From: Nocardioides panzhihuensis
GTDB taxonomy: Bacteria; Actinomycetota; Actinomycetes; Propionibacteriales; Nocardioidaceae
Direction: 5' to 3'
NCBI RefSeq assembly: GCF_013408335.1
Contig: NZ_JACBZR010000001.1
Coordinates: 4,751,501-4,815,500 of the forward strand
DNA: 64,000 nucleotides
In this document: in pieces, positions 35,359-44,407 of the stretch
Position numbering within the stretch: position 1 is the stretch's first letter
Layout of the letters: the number at the start of each line of letters is the position of its first letter
Made by a program: the position numbers and the translations under genes
The notes under the pieces: model-generated
Seen by the model: the letters and a program-made list of their open reading frames with translations, nothing else
The model's database searches: none
What the model was told of the DNA's origin: nothing

Positions 35359-35374
35359 CGGAGCGGTCGCTCCG
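35359..35374. promoter_or_regulatory. Candidate TetR-type operator upstream of the MFS gene
   Basis: The perfect palindrome CGGAGCG-GT-CGCTCCG lies between the divergent MFS and Cys-rich genes, next to an AT-rich stretch (CATATACAAGAATA) that could be a promoter. Size and symmetry match TetR family sites. Confidence 0.5.
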
Positions 35375-35491
35375 CATATACAAGAATACGCTCCCCTCCC
35401 CGGTCCCTCGGAATCGTCGGCACCTCGGGCAACGCCACGAGATCATGGTCAGCATCAGGAGGGTCCGGGACCCGGGACGTAGGCTTACGAG

Positions 35492-36253
35492 GTGCCCGAA
35501 GTACCCCTGGATTTCCCGCGTGCGTGGGTGGAGTTCGCCAACCCCGACGACCCGGACGAGCGGATGCGCTGCGACCTGACCTGGTTGACGTCGGCGTACT
35601 CCTGCATCTTCGGCAACGGCTGTCCGGGGATGTTCAAGAGCTCGCCGGACGTCGGGTGCTGCACGCTGGGGGCGCACTTCGCCGACGAGGAGGACGAGGC
35701 CCGGACGGCGGGGTTCGTCCAGAAGCTGACTCCGGAGCTGTGGGAGCAGCACCCGGGGCGCGAGGTGGCGACCGACGACTGGGTCGAGCTCGATGACGAG
35801 GGCGAGCGGAAGACGCGCGTAACGGAGTTTCGCGGGCAGGAGTCGTGCGTGCTGTCCAACCGGCCGGGATTCGCCGGCGGGTCCGGCTGCGCGCTCCACG
35901 TCCTGGCCGCGGCCGAGGGCCGGGAGCACTTCGAGACGAAGCCGGACGTGTGCTGGCAGCTGCCGATCCGGCGTACGTTCCGCGATGTCGAGCTCACCGA
36001 CGGGACGACGTACACCGAGGTCACGATCACCGAGTACGACCGACGCGGCTGGGGTCCGGGCGGGCACGACCTGGACTGGTACTGCTCCGGCAACACCGAG
36101 GCCCACGTCGCCGTAGAGCCCGTCTACCTCACCAACGCGGCCGAGCTCACCGAGCTGATGGGCAAGGCGGCGTACGCCGAGCTCGTCCGCCACTGCGAGG
36201 CGCACGTCCGGTCTAGGTCCGCCCTGGCGCTCCACCCGGCCAGCCCGCACTGA
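35492..36253 (+). CDS. Cysteine-rich protein of unknown function
   Basis: The 253-residue protein has no signal peptide. A cluster of cysteines lies at residues about 27-55 ([28 protein letters not shown]) and more follow (ESCVLS, SGCALH, VCWQLP, WYCSGN, RHCEAH). The first cluster recalls YkgJ/DUF3109-type metal-binding proteins, but I cannot name a family with certainty. The start is GTG at 35492. It is divergent from the MFS gene. Confidence 0.75.
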   Translation: MPEVPLDFPRAWVEFANPDDPDERMRCDLTWLTSAYSCIFGNGCPGMFKSSPDVGCCTLGAHFADEEDEARTAGFVQKLTPELWEQHPGREVATDDWVELDDEGERKTRVTEFRGQESCVLSNRPGFAGGSGCALHVLAAAEGREHFETKPDVCWQLPIRRTFRDVELTDGTTYTEVTITEYDRRGWGPGGHDLDWYCSGNTEAHVAVEPVYLTNAAELTELMGKAAYAELVRHCEAHVRSRSALALHPASPH

Positions 36254-36271
36254 CCTGCACCATGACGCCGA

Positions 36272-36297
36272 GCTATCTCTCGATATCAAGAGATAGC
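36272..36297. promoter_or_regulatory. AT-rich inverted repeat before the glyoxalase-like gene
   Basis: A perfect 9-bp inverted repeat GCTATCTCT-N8-AGAGATAGC with ATATC in the centre lies 46 bp before the start at 36343. It could be an operator for that gene or a weak terminator for the gene before. The AT-rich symmetric core favours an operator. Confidence 0.4.
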
Positions 36298-36342
36298 GAC
36301 CCTGGATTGGTCTCTCCCTCAGCGAGCGTTCAGAATCGTTAC

Positions 36343-36999
36343 ATGCGCCTGGACCATGTTTCGTACGCTGCAGGACCCGATGGCTTGGCTCAGACCGCCA
36401 AGCAGCTCGGCGAGCTGCTCGGCCAGGAGTTCGTCGACGGCGGCGTCCACCCTCGCTTCGGCACCCGCAACTTCATCCTCCCGATGCGCGGCGGCCTCTA
36501 CCTCGAGGTGGTCGAGGCGCTCGAGCACCCGGCCAGCGACAAGGCCCCGTTCGGGCAGGCCGTCAAGGCCCGTTCCGCTCTCGGCGGCGGCTGGATCGGC
36601 TTCGTGATCGGCGTCGACGACATGACCCCGATCGAGGAGCGGCTCGGCCGCAAGGCGGTTCCCGGCAACCGTCACCTCCCCGACGGCCGCGAGCTCCACT
36701 GGCAGCAGATCGGCATCAACGGCCTGATCGCCGACCCGCAGCTGCCCTACTTCATCAAGTGGGAGACCCCCGACCTCCACCCCGGCAACGCCGGCTCCGA
36801 CATCACGCTCACCGACCTGGAGATCTCCGGCGACCCCGAGCGGGTCAAGGACTACCTCGGCGACGAGCTGAAGGAGCGGGTCGACCCGTGGACCGGCAAG
36901 CCCGCCGAGAACGTCCACATCGACTGGGTCGCCGAGCACGGCACCCCCGGCCTGCTGGCCGCCAAGTTCGTGACGCCCCGCGGCGAGGTCCGGATCTGA
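36343..36999 (+). CDS. Glyoxalase-like (VOC superfamily) domain protein
   Basis: The 218-residue protein starts MRLDHVSYAAG, with the early His that is a metal ligand in VOC proteins, and has FGTRNFILPMRGGLYLEVVE with the conserved Glu of the first half. The second half contains WQQIGINGLI and PYFIKWETPD. Enzyme activity is unknown. ATG 36343 begins right at the conserved strand. Its stop overlaps a probable CTG start of the next gene, so the two are likely made together. Confidence 0.85.
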   Translation: MRLDHVSYAAGPDGLAQTAKQLGELLGQEFVDGGVHPRFGTRNFILPMRGGLYLEVVEALEHPASDKAPFGQAVKARSALGGGWIGFVIGVDDMTPIEERLGRKAVPGNRHLPDGRELHWQQIGINGLIADPQLPYFIKWETPDLHPGNAGSDITLTDLEISGDPERVKDYLGDELKERVDPWTGKPAENVHIDWVAEHGTPGLLAAKFVTPRGEVRI

Positions 37000-37709
37000 C
37001 AAGGCTCGGCCTCCCCGGCGCGACGGGAGCGATCCCGTCCCCGAACATCTGGCACCACACCGCGACGTACGAGATCGAGAACCGTGCGGTCGACCCGCAC
37101 GGTCGGCTATGGGCCGCCATGGCCGAGACCGCGCGGTGGGCCGGTCGCGACGTCCTCGACCTGGGCTGCGGCACCGGGTTCCATCTGCCGAAGTTCGCCG
37201 AGGACGCCCGCACCGTCACCGGCATCGAGCCCCATCCGGACCTGGTGACGTTGGCCCGGCGGCGTACGAAACGGCTCTCGAACGTCACCGTCCACAACGG
37301 CATAGCGCAGCAGTTGCCGCTCCCGCCGGCGTCCGTCGACGTCATGCACGCTCGCTGGTCCTACTTCTTCGGCCCTGGCTGCGAGCCGGGGCTCGGCGAG
37401 CTCGACCGGGTGATGCGCCGCGGTGGCGTGGCGATGGTGATCGACAACGACGGCTCCCGCTCCAGCTTCGGCGCATGGTTCCGCCGCGGCTACCCGAACG
37501 TCCCGCCGCCCGAGGAGCAGGAGCGGTTCTGGTCGATGCACGGCTGGACACGCGTCCCCGTCGACATGGACTGGTCGTTCAGCTCTCGCGCGGATCTGGA
37601 GGCGGTCGTACGCATCGAGTTCGATCCGGCGACCGCTGAGGCGATCCTGGGCGAACACGACGGGACCTACGTCGACTACGCGGTGAACCTCTGGTGGAAG
37701 CGTTTCTGA
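36996..37709 (+). CDS. Class I SAM-dependent methyltransferase with probable CTG start
   Basis: The protein (about 237 residues) has motif I VLDLGCGTGFHLP near residue 55, GIEPHPDLV (motif II), and LPPASVDVMHARWSYFFGPG. The N-terminal SPNIWHHTATYEIENRAVD is conserved in related actinobacterial proteins, so translation must begin before it. No in-frame ATG, GTG or TTG exists between the preceding gene's stop and codon 37119. CTG 36996 overlaps the upstream TGA (CTGA) and has GCGAGG upstream, so I take it as start. Substrate is unknown. Confidence 0.8.
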   Translation: MTRLGLPGATGAIPSPNIWHHTATYEIENRAVDPHGRLWAAMAETARWAGRDVLDLGCGTGFHLPKFAEDARTVTGIEPHPDLVTLARRRTKRLSNVTVHNGIAQQLPLPPASVDVMHARWSYFFGPGCEPGLGELDRVMRRGGVAMVIDNDGSRSSFGAWFRRGYPNVPPPEEQERFWSMHGWTRVPVDMDWSFSSRADLEAVVRIEFDPATAEAILGEHDGTYVDYAVNLWWKRF

Positions 37710-37775
37710 ATCGCCTCACGCGGCCGAGGAAAACCCGTAACCATTGAAGCTCCCCCCAAGGAAGGGAGTTTCACC

Positions 37776-38540
37776 ATGCACCAAATCCCACGTCTCGGGC
37801 GTCGGCTCGGCACGGTCATCGGTTCTCTCCTCATCACGTTGGCGGCCAGTCTGGTCGCCATCACCTCCACAGCCGCCCCCGCCCACGCCGATGCCTGCTA
37901 CACGTGGGGTCGCACCCTGCAGCAGGGCGCGACCGGGGCCGACGTCACCCAACTGCAGATCCGGGTCGCCGGATGGGCGACGTCGCGCACCATCTTCACG
38001 ATCGACGGGTCCTACGGCCCGGCGACCACGACCGCCGTCCGCAACTTCCAGTCCGCCTACGGGCTCAGCGCCGATGGTGTCGCCGGCCCCAACACGTTCA
38101 GCAAGCTCTACGCCCTCCAGGACGACGACTGCACCCCGATCCACTTCTCGTGGAGCGAGGTCGACGACGTCTGCTTCGGCGGTTGGCCGACGCCGGTGTC
38201 AGGGACCACGATCGCCCAGGTCAAGGCCAACTTGATGCAGGCGATGTGGCGCGCCGAGGCAATCCGGCACCGGCTCGGCGACAACCCGCTGCGGGTGACG
38301 TCGGCCTATCGCTCGAAGGCGTGCAACGACCGAGTCGGCGGCGCCAGCAACAGCAACCATCTCTACGGCCGGGGAATGGATCTGGTGCCCGGCAGCAGCG
38401 CGACGACCATGTGTGGCATCGCGCGTGCCTCACGCCAGTCGTTCCCGCAGGTGCTCGGGCCGGGCTACCCCGACCACAGCGACCACATCCACCTCGGCAT
38501 CCAGTCGAGCGTCTACCACAGCGCGTCGCAGTGCTTCTAG
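37776..38540 (+). CDS. Secreted peptidoglycan-binding D,D-carboxypeptidase (peptidase M15 type)
   Basis: The 254-residue protein has a Sec signal peptide cleaved after about residue 38 (AAPAHA), a peptidoglycan-binding domain 1 (about 45-110, LQQGATGADVTQLQ, IDGSYGPATTTAVRNFQ) and a C-terminal M15 zinc peptidase domain (about 130-254). Zinc ligands are the H and D of SNHLYGRGMDLV and a His of SDHIHLG near 236-239. It should trim wall peptides outside the cell. An AAGGAAGGG site precedes the ATG. Its TAG stop shares the sequence CTAG with the stop of the next, convergent gene. Confidence 0.92.
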   Translation: MHQIPRLGRRLGTVIGSLLITLAASLVAITSTAAPAHADACYTWGRTLQQGATGADVTQLQIRVAGWATSRTIFTIDGSYGPATTTAVRNFQSAYGLSADGVAGPNTFSKLYALQDDDCTPIHFSWSEVDDVCFGGWPTPVSGTTIAQVKANLMQAMWRAEAIRHRLGDNPLRVTSAYRSKACNDRVGGASNSNHLYGRGMDLVPGSSATTMCGIARASRQSFPQVLGPGYPDHSDHIHLGIQSSVYHSASQCF

Positions 38541-39736
38541 GACTGTGACAGGTCGGTGAGCTGGTCGGGATCGGTCTCGGTCCCGACCAGCTCTCGGAGC
38601 TGGTCGTTGACGTCCCAGATGCCGACGTTCATCCCAGCGGTGACGGTCGCACCGCGCCGCCAGTAGGCGATGAACTCATCACCCTCGGCGTTGCCGCGGA
38701 GCAGCACCTCGTCCTCGGGCGCCGAGCGGCCGACGTACTCCATCGAGAACTCGAACTGGTCGGTGAAGAAGTAGGGCTGCCAGTCGTAGACGCCGTCCTT
38801 CCCCAGCATCGACCTGGCCGCCAGCCGGCCCTGTCTGATCGCGTTGTCCCAGTGCTCGACACGCAGCGCGCCGTGGACGGTGTGCGTCGCGAGCGCGACA
38901 TCACCGGCCGCGAAGACCCTGGGATCAGACGTACGCAGCCGCTCGTCGACCACGATGCCGTCGCCGACCTCGAGACCGGCCCCCGCGGCCAGGTCCGTGG
39001 CCGGAGCCGCACCGACGGCGACGAGCACGATGTCGGCCGGGATCTCGCCGGCGCTGGTCAGCACGACCCCCGGCTCGATCGCCTCCACGGTCGTCTCGGT
39101 GTGGATCTCGACGCCATGACGGGTGTGCAGGTCGGCGACATACTCGGCGAGCACCGGTCCGAGTACGTTGAGAAGAGGCTGTGCGGCGGCTTCGAGAACG
39201 ACCGCTGTGCCGCCCAGCGCGGTCACGGACGCCGCGACCTCGAGGCCGATCCAGCCGCCCCCGACCGTGACGACCCTGGTCCCGGACCGGATCGCTTCCT
39301 TGAGACGGCGGGCGTCCTCGACGGTGCGGAGCGTCATCGCCGTCTCGATGCCCGGGATCGGTGGTGTCTTCGGATCGGCGCCGGTGGCCAGGAGCAGTCT
39401 GCCGAAGGCCAGCTTCTTGCCGTTGTCGAGCGCTACGGTCCCGTCGTTCAGGTCGAGCGCGACGGCGGTGGTTCCGGCCAGGACGTTGACGTCCTTCTCG
39501 GCGTACCAGGCCTCGTCGTGCGAGAGCTTGAACTCCTTGGCCCCGGAGAGGAAGTCCTTGGAGAGCTGTGGTCGTTCGTAAGGCAGCTCCGGCTCCTTGC
39601 CGACCAGGATCAGCCGACCGTCGTACCCCTCGGCGCGAAGGGTCTCGATGGCGCTGACGGCCGCAAGACCAGCACCGATGACGACGATGTCCGTGATCGG
39701 CGCGGTTGCTCCCTCGCCGGTGTCCTCAGTTCCCAT
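38537..39736 (-). CDS. FAD/NAD-dependent reductase (ferredoxin reductase family)
   Basis: The 399-residue flavoprotein has FAD motif IVVIGAGLAAVSAIETL near residue 17, the PYERPQLSK segment typical of rubredoxin/putidaredoxin-type reductases, the NAD motif VVTVGGGWIGLEVAAS near 155 and VFAAGDVALATH near 280, plus the C-terminal dimer-like domain (WDNAIRQGRLAARSM). It likely passes electrons from NAD(P)H to a ferredoxin for an oxygenase encoded elsewhere. A LacI regulator lies 28 bp upstream on the same strand. Confidence 0.9.
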   Translation of the reverse strand: MGTEDTGEGATAPITDIVVIGAGLAAVSAIETLRAEGYDGRLILVGKEPELPYERPQLSKDFLSGAKEFKLSHDEAWYAEKDVNVLAGTTAVALDLNDGTVALDNGKKLAFGRLLLATGADPKTPPIPGIETAMTLRTVEDARRLKEAIRSGTRVVTVGGGWIGLEVAASVTALGGTAVVLEAAAQPLLNVLGPVLAEYVADLHTRHGVEIHTETTVEAIEPGVVLTSAGEIPADIVLVAVGAAPATDLAAGAGLEVGDGIVVDERLRTSDPRVFAAGDVALATHTVHGALRVEHWDNAIRQGRLAARSMLGKDGVYDWQPYFFTDQFEFSMEYVGRSAPEDEVLLRGNAEGDEFIAYWRRGATVTAGMNVGIWDVNDQLRELVGTETDPDQLTDLSQS

Positions 39737-39764
39737 GAAGCCATCGTCGCTCGGAACCGGTGAA

Positions 39765-40796
39765 CTAGGAAGAACCCCGCACCGTGAGGACCGGCTTCAG
39801 CATCACGCCCGGCGCGGCGTAGGACGGGGTCGCGAGCAGCTCCTCGAGGGCCTTGACCAGCTCGCGGGCGGCCTCCTCCAGCGGAGGACGTACGGAGGTG
39901 ATCCCCGGCGGCACGGTCTGCGCGACCTGGGAGTCGTCGAAGCCGACGACCGCGATGTCCTCGCCGAGTCGCAGCCGCCGCTCGAAGAGCGAGTGGAGCA
40001 CGCCCATCGCGAGGGTGTCGGAGGCGCAGACGAGCGCTGTCGGCTCGGTCTCGTCCAGGATCGCGTCGGCGGCCGCCTTGCCCGAGCTGATCGAGTCCTC
40101 GGTGCGCGAGGCCAGGCCCGTGGTCGAGAGGCCGTGGGTGTGCATCGCGTGGATCCAGCCGCTGCGCCGCTCCTCCCCCAGCAGGGAGTCCTTGTGCCAG
40201 CCGATCCAGGCGATCTTGGAGTGGCCGCGCTCGATCAGGTGCTCGGTGGCGATCTCGGCGCCGTAGGCGAGGTCGACGTCGACCCAGGGATGCTTGGCGT
40301 CGGGCTGGGTCCAGGGGCGGCCGAAGGAGACGAACCGCGCCCGCCGGGACTGCAGCCAGGTCGTCTGCTGGCCGCCGAGGTGGGTGTCGGTCACCACGAA
40401 GGCGTCGACCGCGGTCGACCGGAGCAGCTCGTCGTAGCCGTCTAGCGGGTCGGCGGGGTCACCGTAGAAGAGCAGCACGTGATAGCCGGTCTCGGCGGCG
40501 GCCTCGACGAAGGTGTGGACGAACCGGTCCATCATCGCGTTGGCGGTGCCCTCCTGGAGGGCCGGCATCCGCAGGCCGATCAGGTGGCTGGCCCTCGTCC
40601 GGAGGCTCCGCGCGGCCCGGTTGGGCTGATAGCCGAGCTTGTCGATCGCGTCCTGCACCCGGGCCAGGGTGTCGGCCCGCAGCAGGTCAGGGTTGTTGAC
40701 CGCGTTGGAGACCGTCTGCCGGGAGACGCCGGCCAGCTCCGCGACGTCTGCCAGGGTCGGCGGAGAGGCCGAGATATGACCGCCGGAACGCGGCAT
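39765..40796 (-). CDS. LacI family transcriptional regulator
   Basis: The 343-residue regulator has a helix-turn-helix at residues about 13-60 (TLADVAELAGVSRQTVSNAVN, then the hinge GYQPNRAARSLRTR) and a periplasmic-binding-protein-like sensor domain. The sensor part has VDAFVVTDTHL and VVGFDDSQVA, typical of sugar-responsive members. ATG 40796 is preferred over upstream codons. It precedes the reductase gene; a 12-bp LacI-type palindrome lies just upstream, so autoregulation is likely. The effector is unknown. Confidence 0.92.
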   Translation of the reverse strand: MPRSGGHISASPPTLADVAELAGVSRQTVSNAVNNPDLLRADTLARVQDAIDKLGYQPNRAARSLRTRASHLIGLRMPALQEGTANAMMDRFVHTFVEAAAETGYHVLLFYGDPADPLDGYDELLRSTAVDAFVVTDTHLGGQQTTWLQSRRARFVSFGRPWTQPDAKHPWVDVDLAYGAEIATEHLIERGHSKIAWIGWHKDSLLGEERRSGWIHAMHTHGLSTTGLASRTEDSISSGKAAADAILDETEPTALVCASDTLAMGVLHSLFERRLRLGEDIAVVGFDDSQVAQTVPPGITSVRPPLEEAARELVKALEELLATPSYAAPGVMLKPVLTVRGSS

Positions 40797-40834
40797 CACC
40801 ACGCCCTGCCTCCCTTGATACCGATGTGGAACTC

Positions 40835-40846
40835 TGGATCGTTCCA
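40835..40846. promoter_or_regulatory. Candidate LacI-type operator
   Basis: The sequence TGGATCGTTCCA, with a central CG, lies 39 bp before the LacI gene start and fits the compact palindromes bound by this family. A wider inverted repeat (TGGAAC/GTTCCA, 40827-40846) overlaps it. Confidence 0.5.
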
Positions 40847-40938
40847 AGACATGGTAACGAAGGCCGACGTCGCGCGGCGCTTCCGGGCCCACTTCGGTCT
40901 CGGCTCGGATGTCGGTGCCGTGCTCTAGGTTTGCGGTC

Positions 40939-42324
40939 ATGGCTACCGCTCGTTCGTCCAAACGCGCCACCTACCGATGCTCCGAGTGCGGCTGGGAGAC
41001 AGCGAAGTGGGTCGGTCGCTGTGGCGAGTGCCAGGCCTGGGGTTCGGTCGCGGAGGCGGCTGCCCCGGTCGGACGTACGCAGTCGGCCCCCGTCTCCACC
41101 GCGGCGGTGCCGATCGGTGAGGTCTCGGTGAGCGATTCGGAGCGACGTACGTCGGGGGTGCCGGAGCTCGACCGGGTCCTCGGCGGCGGGCTGGTGCCGG
41201 GGGCAGCGATCCTGCTGGCCGGAGAGCCGGGGGTCGGGAAGTCGACGCTGCTGCTGGAGGTGGCGGCGCAGACGGCGCGTTACGGACGCCGGGCGCTGTA
41301 CGTGACCGGTGAGGAGTCCGCCTCGCAGGTGCGTCTGCGGGCCGACCGGACCAACGCGATCCAGGACGAGCTCTATCTCGCCGCCGAGACCGACCTCGGC
41401 GCGGTGCTGACCCACATCGAGGAGAGCCGGCCCGAGCTCATCGTGGTCGACTCCGTGCAGACCATCGGCGCCTCCGGGGTCGAGGGGATCCCCGGCGGGG
41501 TGACCCAGGTGCGCGAGGTGGCAGCAGCGCTGATCCGGGTGGCCAAGACCCGCAACATCACGACCGTGGTCGTCGGCCACGTGACCAAGGACGGGGCGAT
41601 CGCCGGGCCTCGGGTGCTGGAGCACCTGGTCGACGTCGTCCTCCACTTCGAGGGCGCCCGCGACTCGCGGTTCCGGATGGTGCGAGCGATGAAGAACCGC
41701 TTCGGCCCGATCGACGAGGTGGGCTGCTTCGACCTGTCCTCGGAGGGCATCGTGGCGGTCACCGACCCGTCGGGTCTCTTCGTCGAGACCCACCACGTCT
41801 CGGTCCCCGGCACCTGCGTCACCGTGACCATGGAGGGGCGTCGGCCGCTGCTCGCCGAGATCCAGGCACTGACCGTGCTCGGGGCCGAGGAGCGGGCGAA
41901 GCGTACGACCTCGGGGTTGGACGGCTCCCGGCTCGCGATGATCCTCGCCGTGCTGCAGCGTCACGCGCGGGTCAGTCTCTCGGGTCGCGACGTGTTCGCC
42001 TCGACCGTCGGTGGGGCCCGGATCAGCGACCCGGCCGCCGACCTGGCGCTGGCGCTCGCGGTCGCCTCGAGCCACTCCGGCACCCCGACGCCACGCGGGG
42101 TGGTGGCGCTCGGGGAGATCGGCCTGGCCGGCGAGCTGCGGCGGGTGCGCGATCTCGACCAGCGACTCTCCGAGGCGGCGCGGCTCGGATTCACGGTGGC
42201 GGTCGTCCCCGCCGACCCGGGGACACCGGTCCCCAACCGCCCCAATGAGCGCGATGTCGACGGAATGCGCGTATTTGAAGTACACAGCATCGGTTCCGCC
42301 CTGGAATTCCTCCGCTTGGTGTAA
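40939..42324 (+). CDS. radA: DNA repair protein RadA
   Basis: The 461-residue protein has an N-terminal C4 zinc finger ([23 protein letters not shown]), a RecA-type ATPase with Walker [12 protein letters not shown] and Walker B LIVVDSVQ, the RadA motif KNRFG ([13 protein letters not shown]), and a C-terminal Lon protease-like domain ([16 protein letters not shown] to [17 protein letters not shown]). It drives branch migration in recombination. It is next to disA, whose product it is known to regulate in other Gram-positives. ATG 40939 precedes the zinc finger by a few residues. Confidence 0.96.
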   Translation: MATARSSKRATYRCSECGWETAKWVGRCGECQAWGSVAEAAAPVGRTQSAPVSTAAVPIGEVSVSDSERRTSGVPELDRVLGGGLVPGAAILLAGEPGVGKSTLLLEVAAQTARYGRRALYVTGEESASQVRLRADRTNAIQDELYLAAETDLGAVLTHIEESRPELIVVDSVQTIGASGVEGIPGGVTQVREVAAALIRVAKTRNITTVVVGHVTKDGAIAGPRVLEHLVDVVLHFEGARDSRFRMVRAMKNRFGPIDEVGCFDLSSEGIVAVTDPSGLFVETHHVSVPGTCVTVTMEGRRPLLAEIQALTVLGAEERAKRTTSGLDGSRLAMILAVLQRHARVSLSGRDVFASTVGGARISDPAADLALALAVASSHSGTPTPRGVVALGEIGLAGELRRVRDLDQRLSEAARLGFTVAVVPADPGTPVPNRPNERDVDGMRVFEVHSIGSALEFLRLV

Positions 42325-42412
42325 TCATCTTGGTGACTCGTGGCAGATCGTTCTCGGTATTACGGTTGGATCCACCGCTAGAATCACCTCATCCCACTCC
42401 GAAAGGAATCCC

Positions 42413-43495
42413 GTGCCCGCCGACCGCACCGCGGACTCCATCCGACTGCGCGAGACGCTCGCTCTCATCGCGCCCGGGACACCGCTGCGTGACGGGCTCG
42501 AGCGGATCCTTCGGGGCCGCACCGGCGCGCTGATCGTGCTCGGCTACGACAAGATGGTCGACGCGATCTCGACCGGTGGCTTCACGCTCGACGTCCCGTT
42601 CACCTCCACCGGCCTGCGTGAGCTCGCCAAGATGGACGGGGCGATCATCGTCGACGACTCGCTGAGTCGCATCGTGCAGGCCGCCGTTCACCTGATGCCC
42701 GACCACACCATCCCCTCGACCGAGACCGGCACCCGGCACCGCACCGCCGACCGGGTCGCGAAGCAGACCGGTCACCCGGTGATCTCGGTGTCGCAGTCGA
42801 TGCAGATCATCGCCGCCTACGTCGGAGAGACCCGCCACGTCCTGGAGGACTCCGGCCAGATCCTCTCCCGCGCCAACCAGGCGCTGGCGACCCTGGAGCG
42901 CTACAAGCTGCGGCTCGACGAGGTCGCATCGACCTTGTCGGCGCTGGAGATCGAAGACCTGGTGACCGTGCGCGACGTCGCCGTGGTCGCCCAACGCCTC
43001 GAGATGGTCACCCGCATCGCCCGCGAGATCGAGGACTACGTCCTCGAGCTCGGCACCGACGGCCGGCTGCTGTCCCTCCAGCTGGAGGAGCTCATCACCG
43101 GTGTCGACGCCGAGCGCGAGATGGTCATCCGCGACTACCTCCCGCGCGGCCGTCGCTCCCGCAGCCCCGAGGAGCTGCTGGCCGAGCTCGAGGCGCTCAA
43201 CTCCGCCGAGCTCGTCGACCCCGCCGCCACCGCCCGCGTCCTCGGCCTCACCACCTCCGACGCGCTCGACGGCGCCGTCGCCCCGCGCGGCTACCGCCTC
43301 CTCGCGAAGGTCCCCCGTCTCCCACCCGCCGTCGTCGACCGCCTCGTCGACCACTTCGGCACCCTCCAGAAGCTCCTCTCCGCCAGCGTCGACGACCTCC
43401 AGGCCGTCGAGGGCGTCGGCGAGCTCCGTGCCCGCTCCGTACGCGAGGGCCTCTCCCGCCTCGCCGAGTCCACCATCCTCGAGCGCTACGTCTGA
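42413..43495 (+). CDS. disA: DisA, DNA integrity scanning diadenylate cyclase
   Basis: The 360-residue protein has a DAC domain (residues about 1-140) with [10 protein letters not shown] and [14 protein letters not shown], the motifs that bind ATP and Mg for cyclic di-AMP synthesis. A helical linker follows (about 150-285), and the C-terminal helix-hairpin-helix DNA-binding part is [24 protein letters not shown]. The start is GTG at 42413 with GAAAGGA upstream. It follows radA by 88 bp. It links DNA damage to second messenger signalling. Confidence 0.96.
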   Translation: MPADRTADSIRLRETLALIAPGTPLRDGLERILRGRTGALIVLGYDKMVDAISTGGFTLDVPFTSTGLRELAKMDGAIIVDDSLSRIVQAAVHLMPDHTIPSTETGTRHRTADRVAKQTGHPVISVSQSMQIIAAYVGETRHVLEDSGQILSRANQALATLERYKLRLDEVASTLSALEIEDLVTVRDVAVVAQRLEMVTRIAREIEDYVLELGTDGRLLSLQLEELITGVDAEREMVIRDYLPRGRRSRSPEELLAELEALNSAELVDPAATARVLGLTTSDALDGAVAPRGYRLLAKVPRLPPAVVDRLVDHFGTLQKLLSASVDDLQAVEGVGELRARSVREGLSRLAESTILERYV

Positions 43496-43505
43496 CAAAC
43501 CCTCT

Positions 43506-43601
43506 GCCGAAGCGTCACCCGCGTCGGCCGAAGCGTCACTCCCGTCGTCCGAGTTGGCACGCCAGTGCCAACTCGGACGACGGGAGTGACGTCTCGGCGG
43601 G
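43506..43601. repeat. Nested palindrome array, copy 2
   Basis: One full 21-bp unit and a partial one (GCCGAAGCGTCACCC type) lead into the same centre as copy 1 (GAGTTGGCA-N6-TGCCAACTC, 43551-43574), then reverse-complement units follow. It fills the space between the convergent disA gene and the following minus-strand gene. Confidence 0.9.
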
Positions 43602-44327
43602 TCAGCCGGCCGGGGAGTCGGGCTCCGTACGCGACAGGGCGGTGCCCGGCTTGTAGAGGCCGAAGGTGGCCGATGACGGTTCCCCACCGAGGGCGGCTGC
43701 GACGATCACGAAGAAGTTGGGCTTCACCCACGGGCCGTGTCCGGTGCACTCGCCGGCGACGACACGGCGGCCCGTCCAGGTCAGCGGGAGCGTGGTGACG
43801 ACGTCGCGGCGTACGACGATCTCCTTGGTCGGCACTGCCTTCGGGCAGTCGACCGTCGACCAGACCAGGTCGCCGCCCTTCTGCGAGATCCGCACCTGGA
43901 GCGCGTCCGGGGACAGCTTCCAGGTGCACGCAGACGCCTTCACGGTGCGCAGCTGCAGCGGGATGGTGACGTTGTCGTAGGAGTAGCCGTCGGCGACGGC
44001 GGGCTCGACGACGATGTCTGAGGGCGAGCACTCGCCGGTCGGCTCGGGCGGTGCGCTGCTCTTCGGCTTCTTGGGCTTGTCGGGCTTGTTGCCGCCCGCG
44101 TTGCCCGCCTGCTTCGACGGCTCAGCGCTCGGCGTCGGCGTGACCGTCACTGTCGCCGTGGGCTGGTCGACCACGGGCGTGGCGGTGTCGTCCGGCTCGT
44201 CGGAGGCGTTGACGAAGAACCGCGAGAGCCCGACGACCAGGAGCAGGACGATCGAGAGCACAGCCAGCCGCCGGCGCCAGTAGACCGAGGCCGGTAGCCG
44301 TCCTCCAGTCCTTCTCGCACGGGCCAT
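43602..44327 (-). CDS. Membrane-anchored extracellular protein of unknown function
   Basis: The 241-residue protein has a basic N-terminus, one membrane helix (residues about 18-40), a Pro/Thr/Lys-rich linker (about 48-95) and an outer domain with cysteines in GECSPS, SACTWK, VDCPKA and GECTGH. Only the ATG at 44327 places the membrane helix near the start; longer upstream reading is Arg-rich and unlikely. No family recognised. It is divergent from mutY with 80 bp between. Confidence 0.75.
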   Translation of the reverse strand: MARARRTGGRLPASVYWRRRLAVLSIVLLLVVGLSRFFVNASDEPDDTATPVVDQPTATVTVTPTPSAEPSKQAGNAGGNKPDKPKKPKSSAPPEPTGECSPSDIVVEPAVADGYSYDNVTIPLQLRTVKASACTWKLSPDALQVRISQKGGDLVWSTVDCPKAVPTKEIVVRRDVVTTLPLTWTGRRVVAGECTGHGPWVKPNFFVIVAAALGGEPSSATFGLYKPGTALSRTEPDSPAG

Positions 44328-44407
44328 AGGCGACACCGTAATGACCCCGCGCCCAGGTTTCGGGGTGCCACTCCGCGGCAATACCTGTCGCACGGCACAA
44401 TCTGGGT

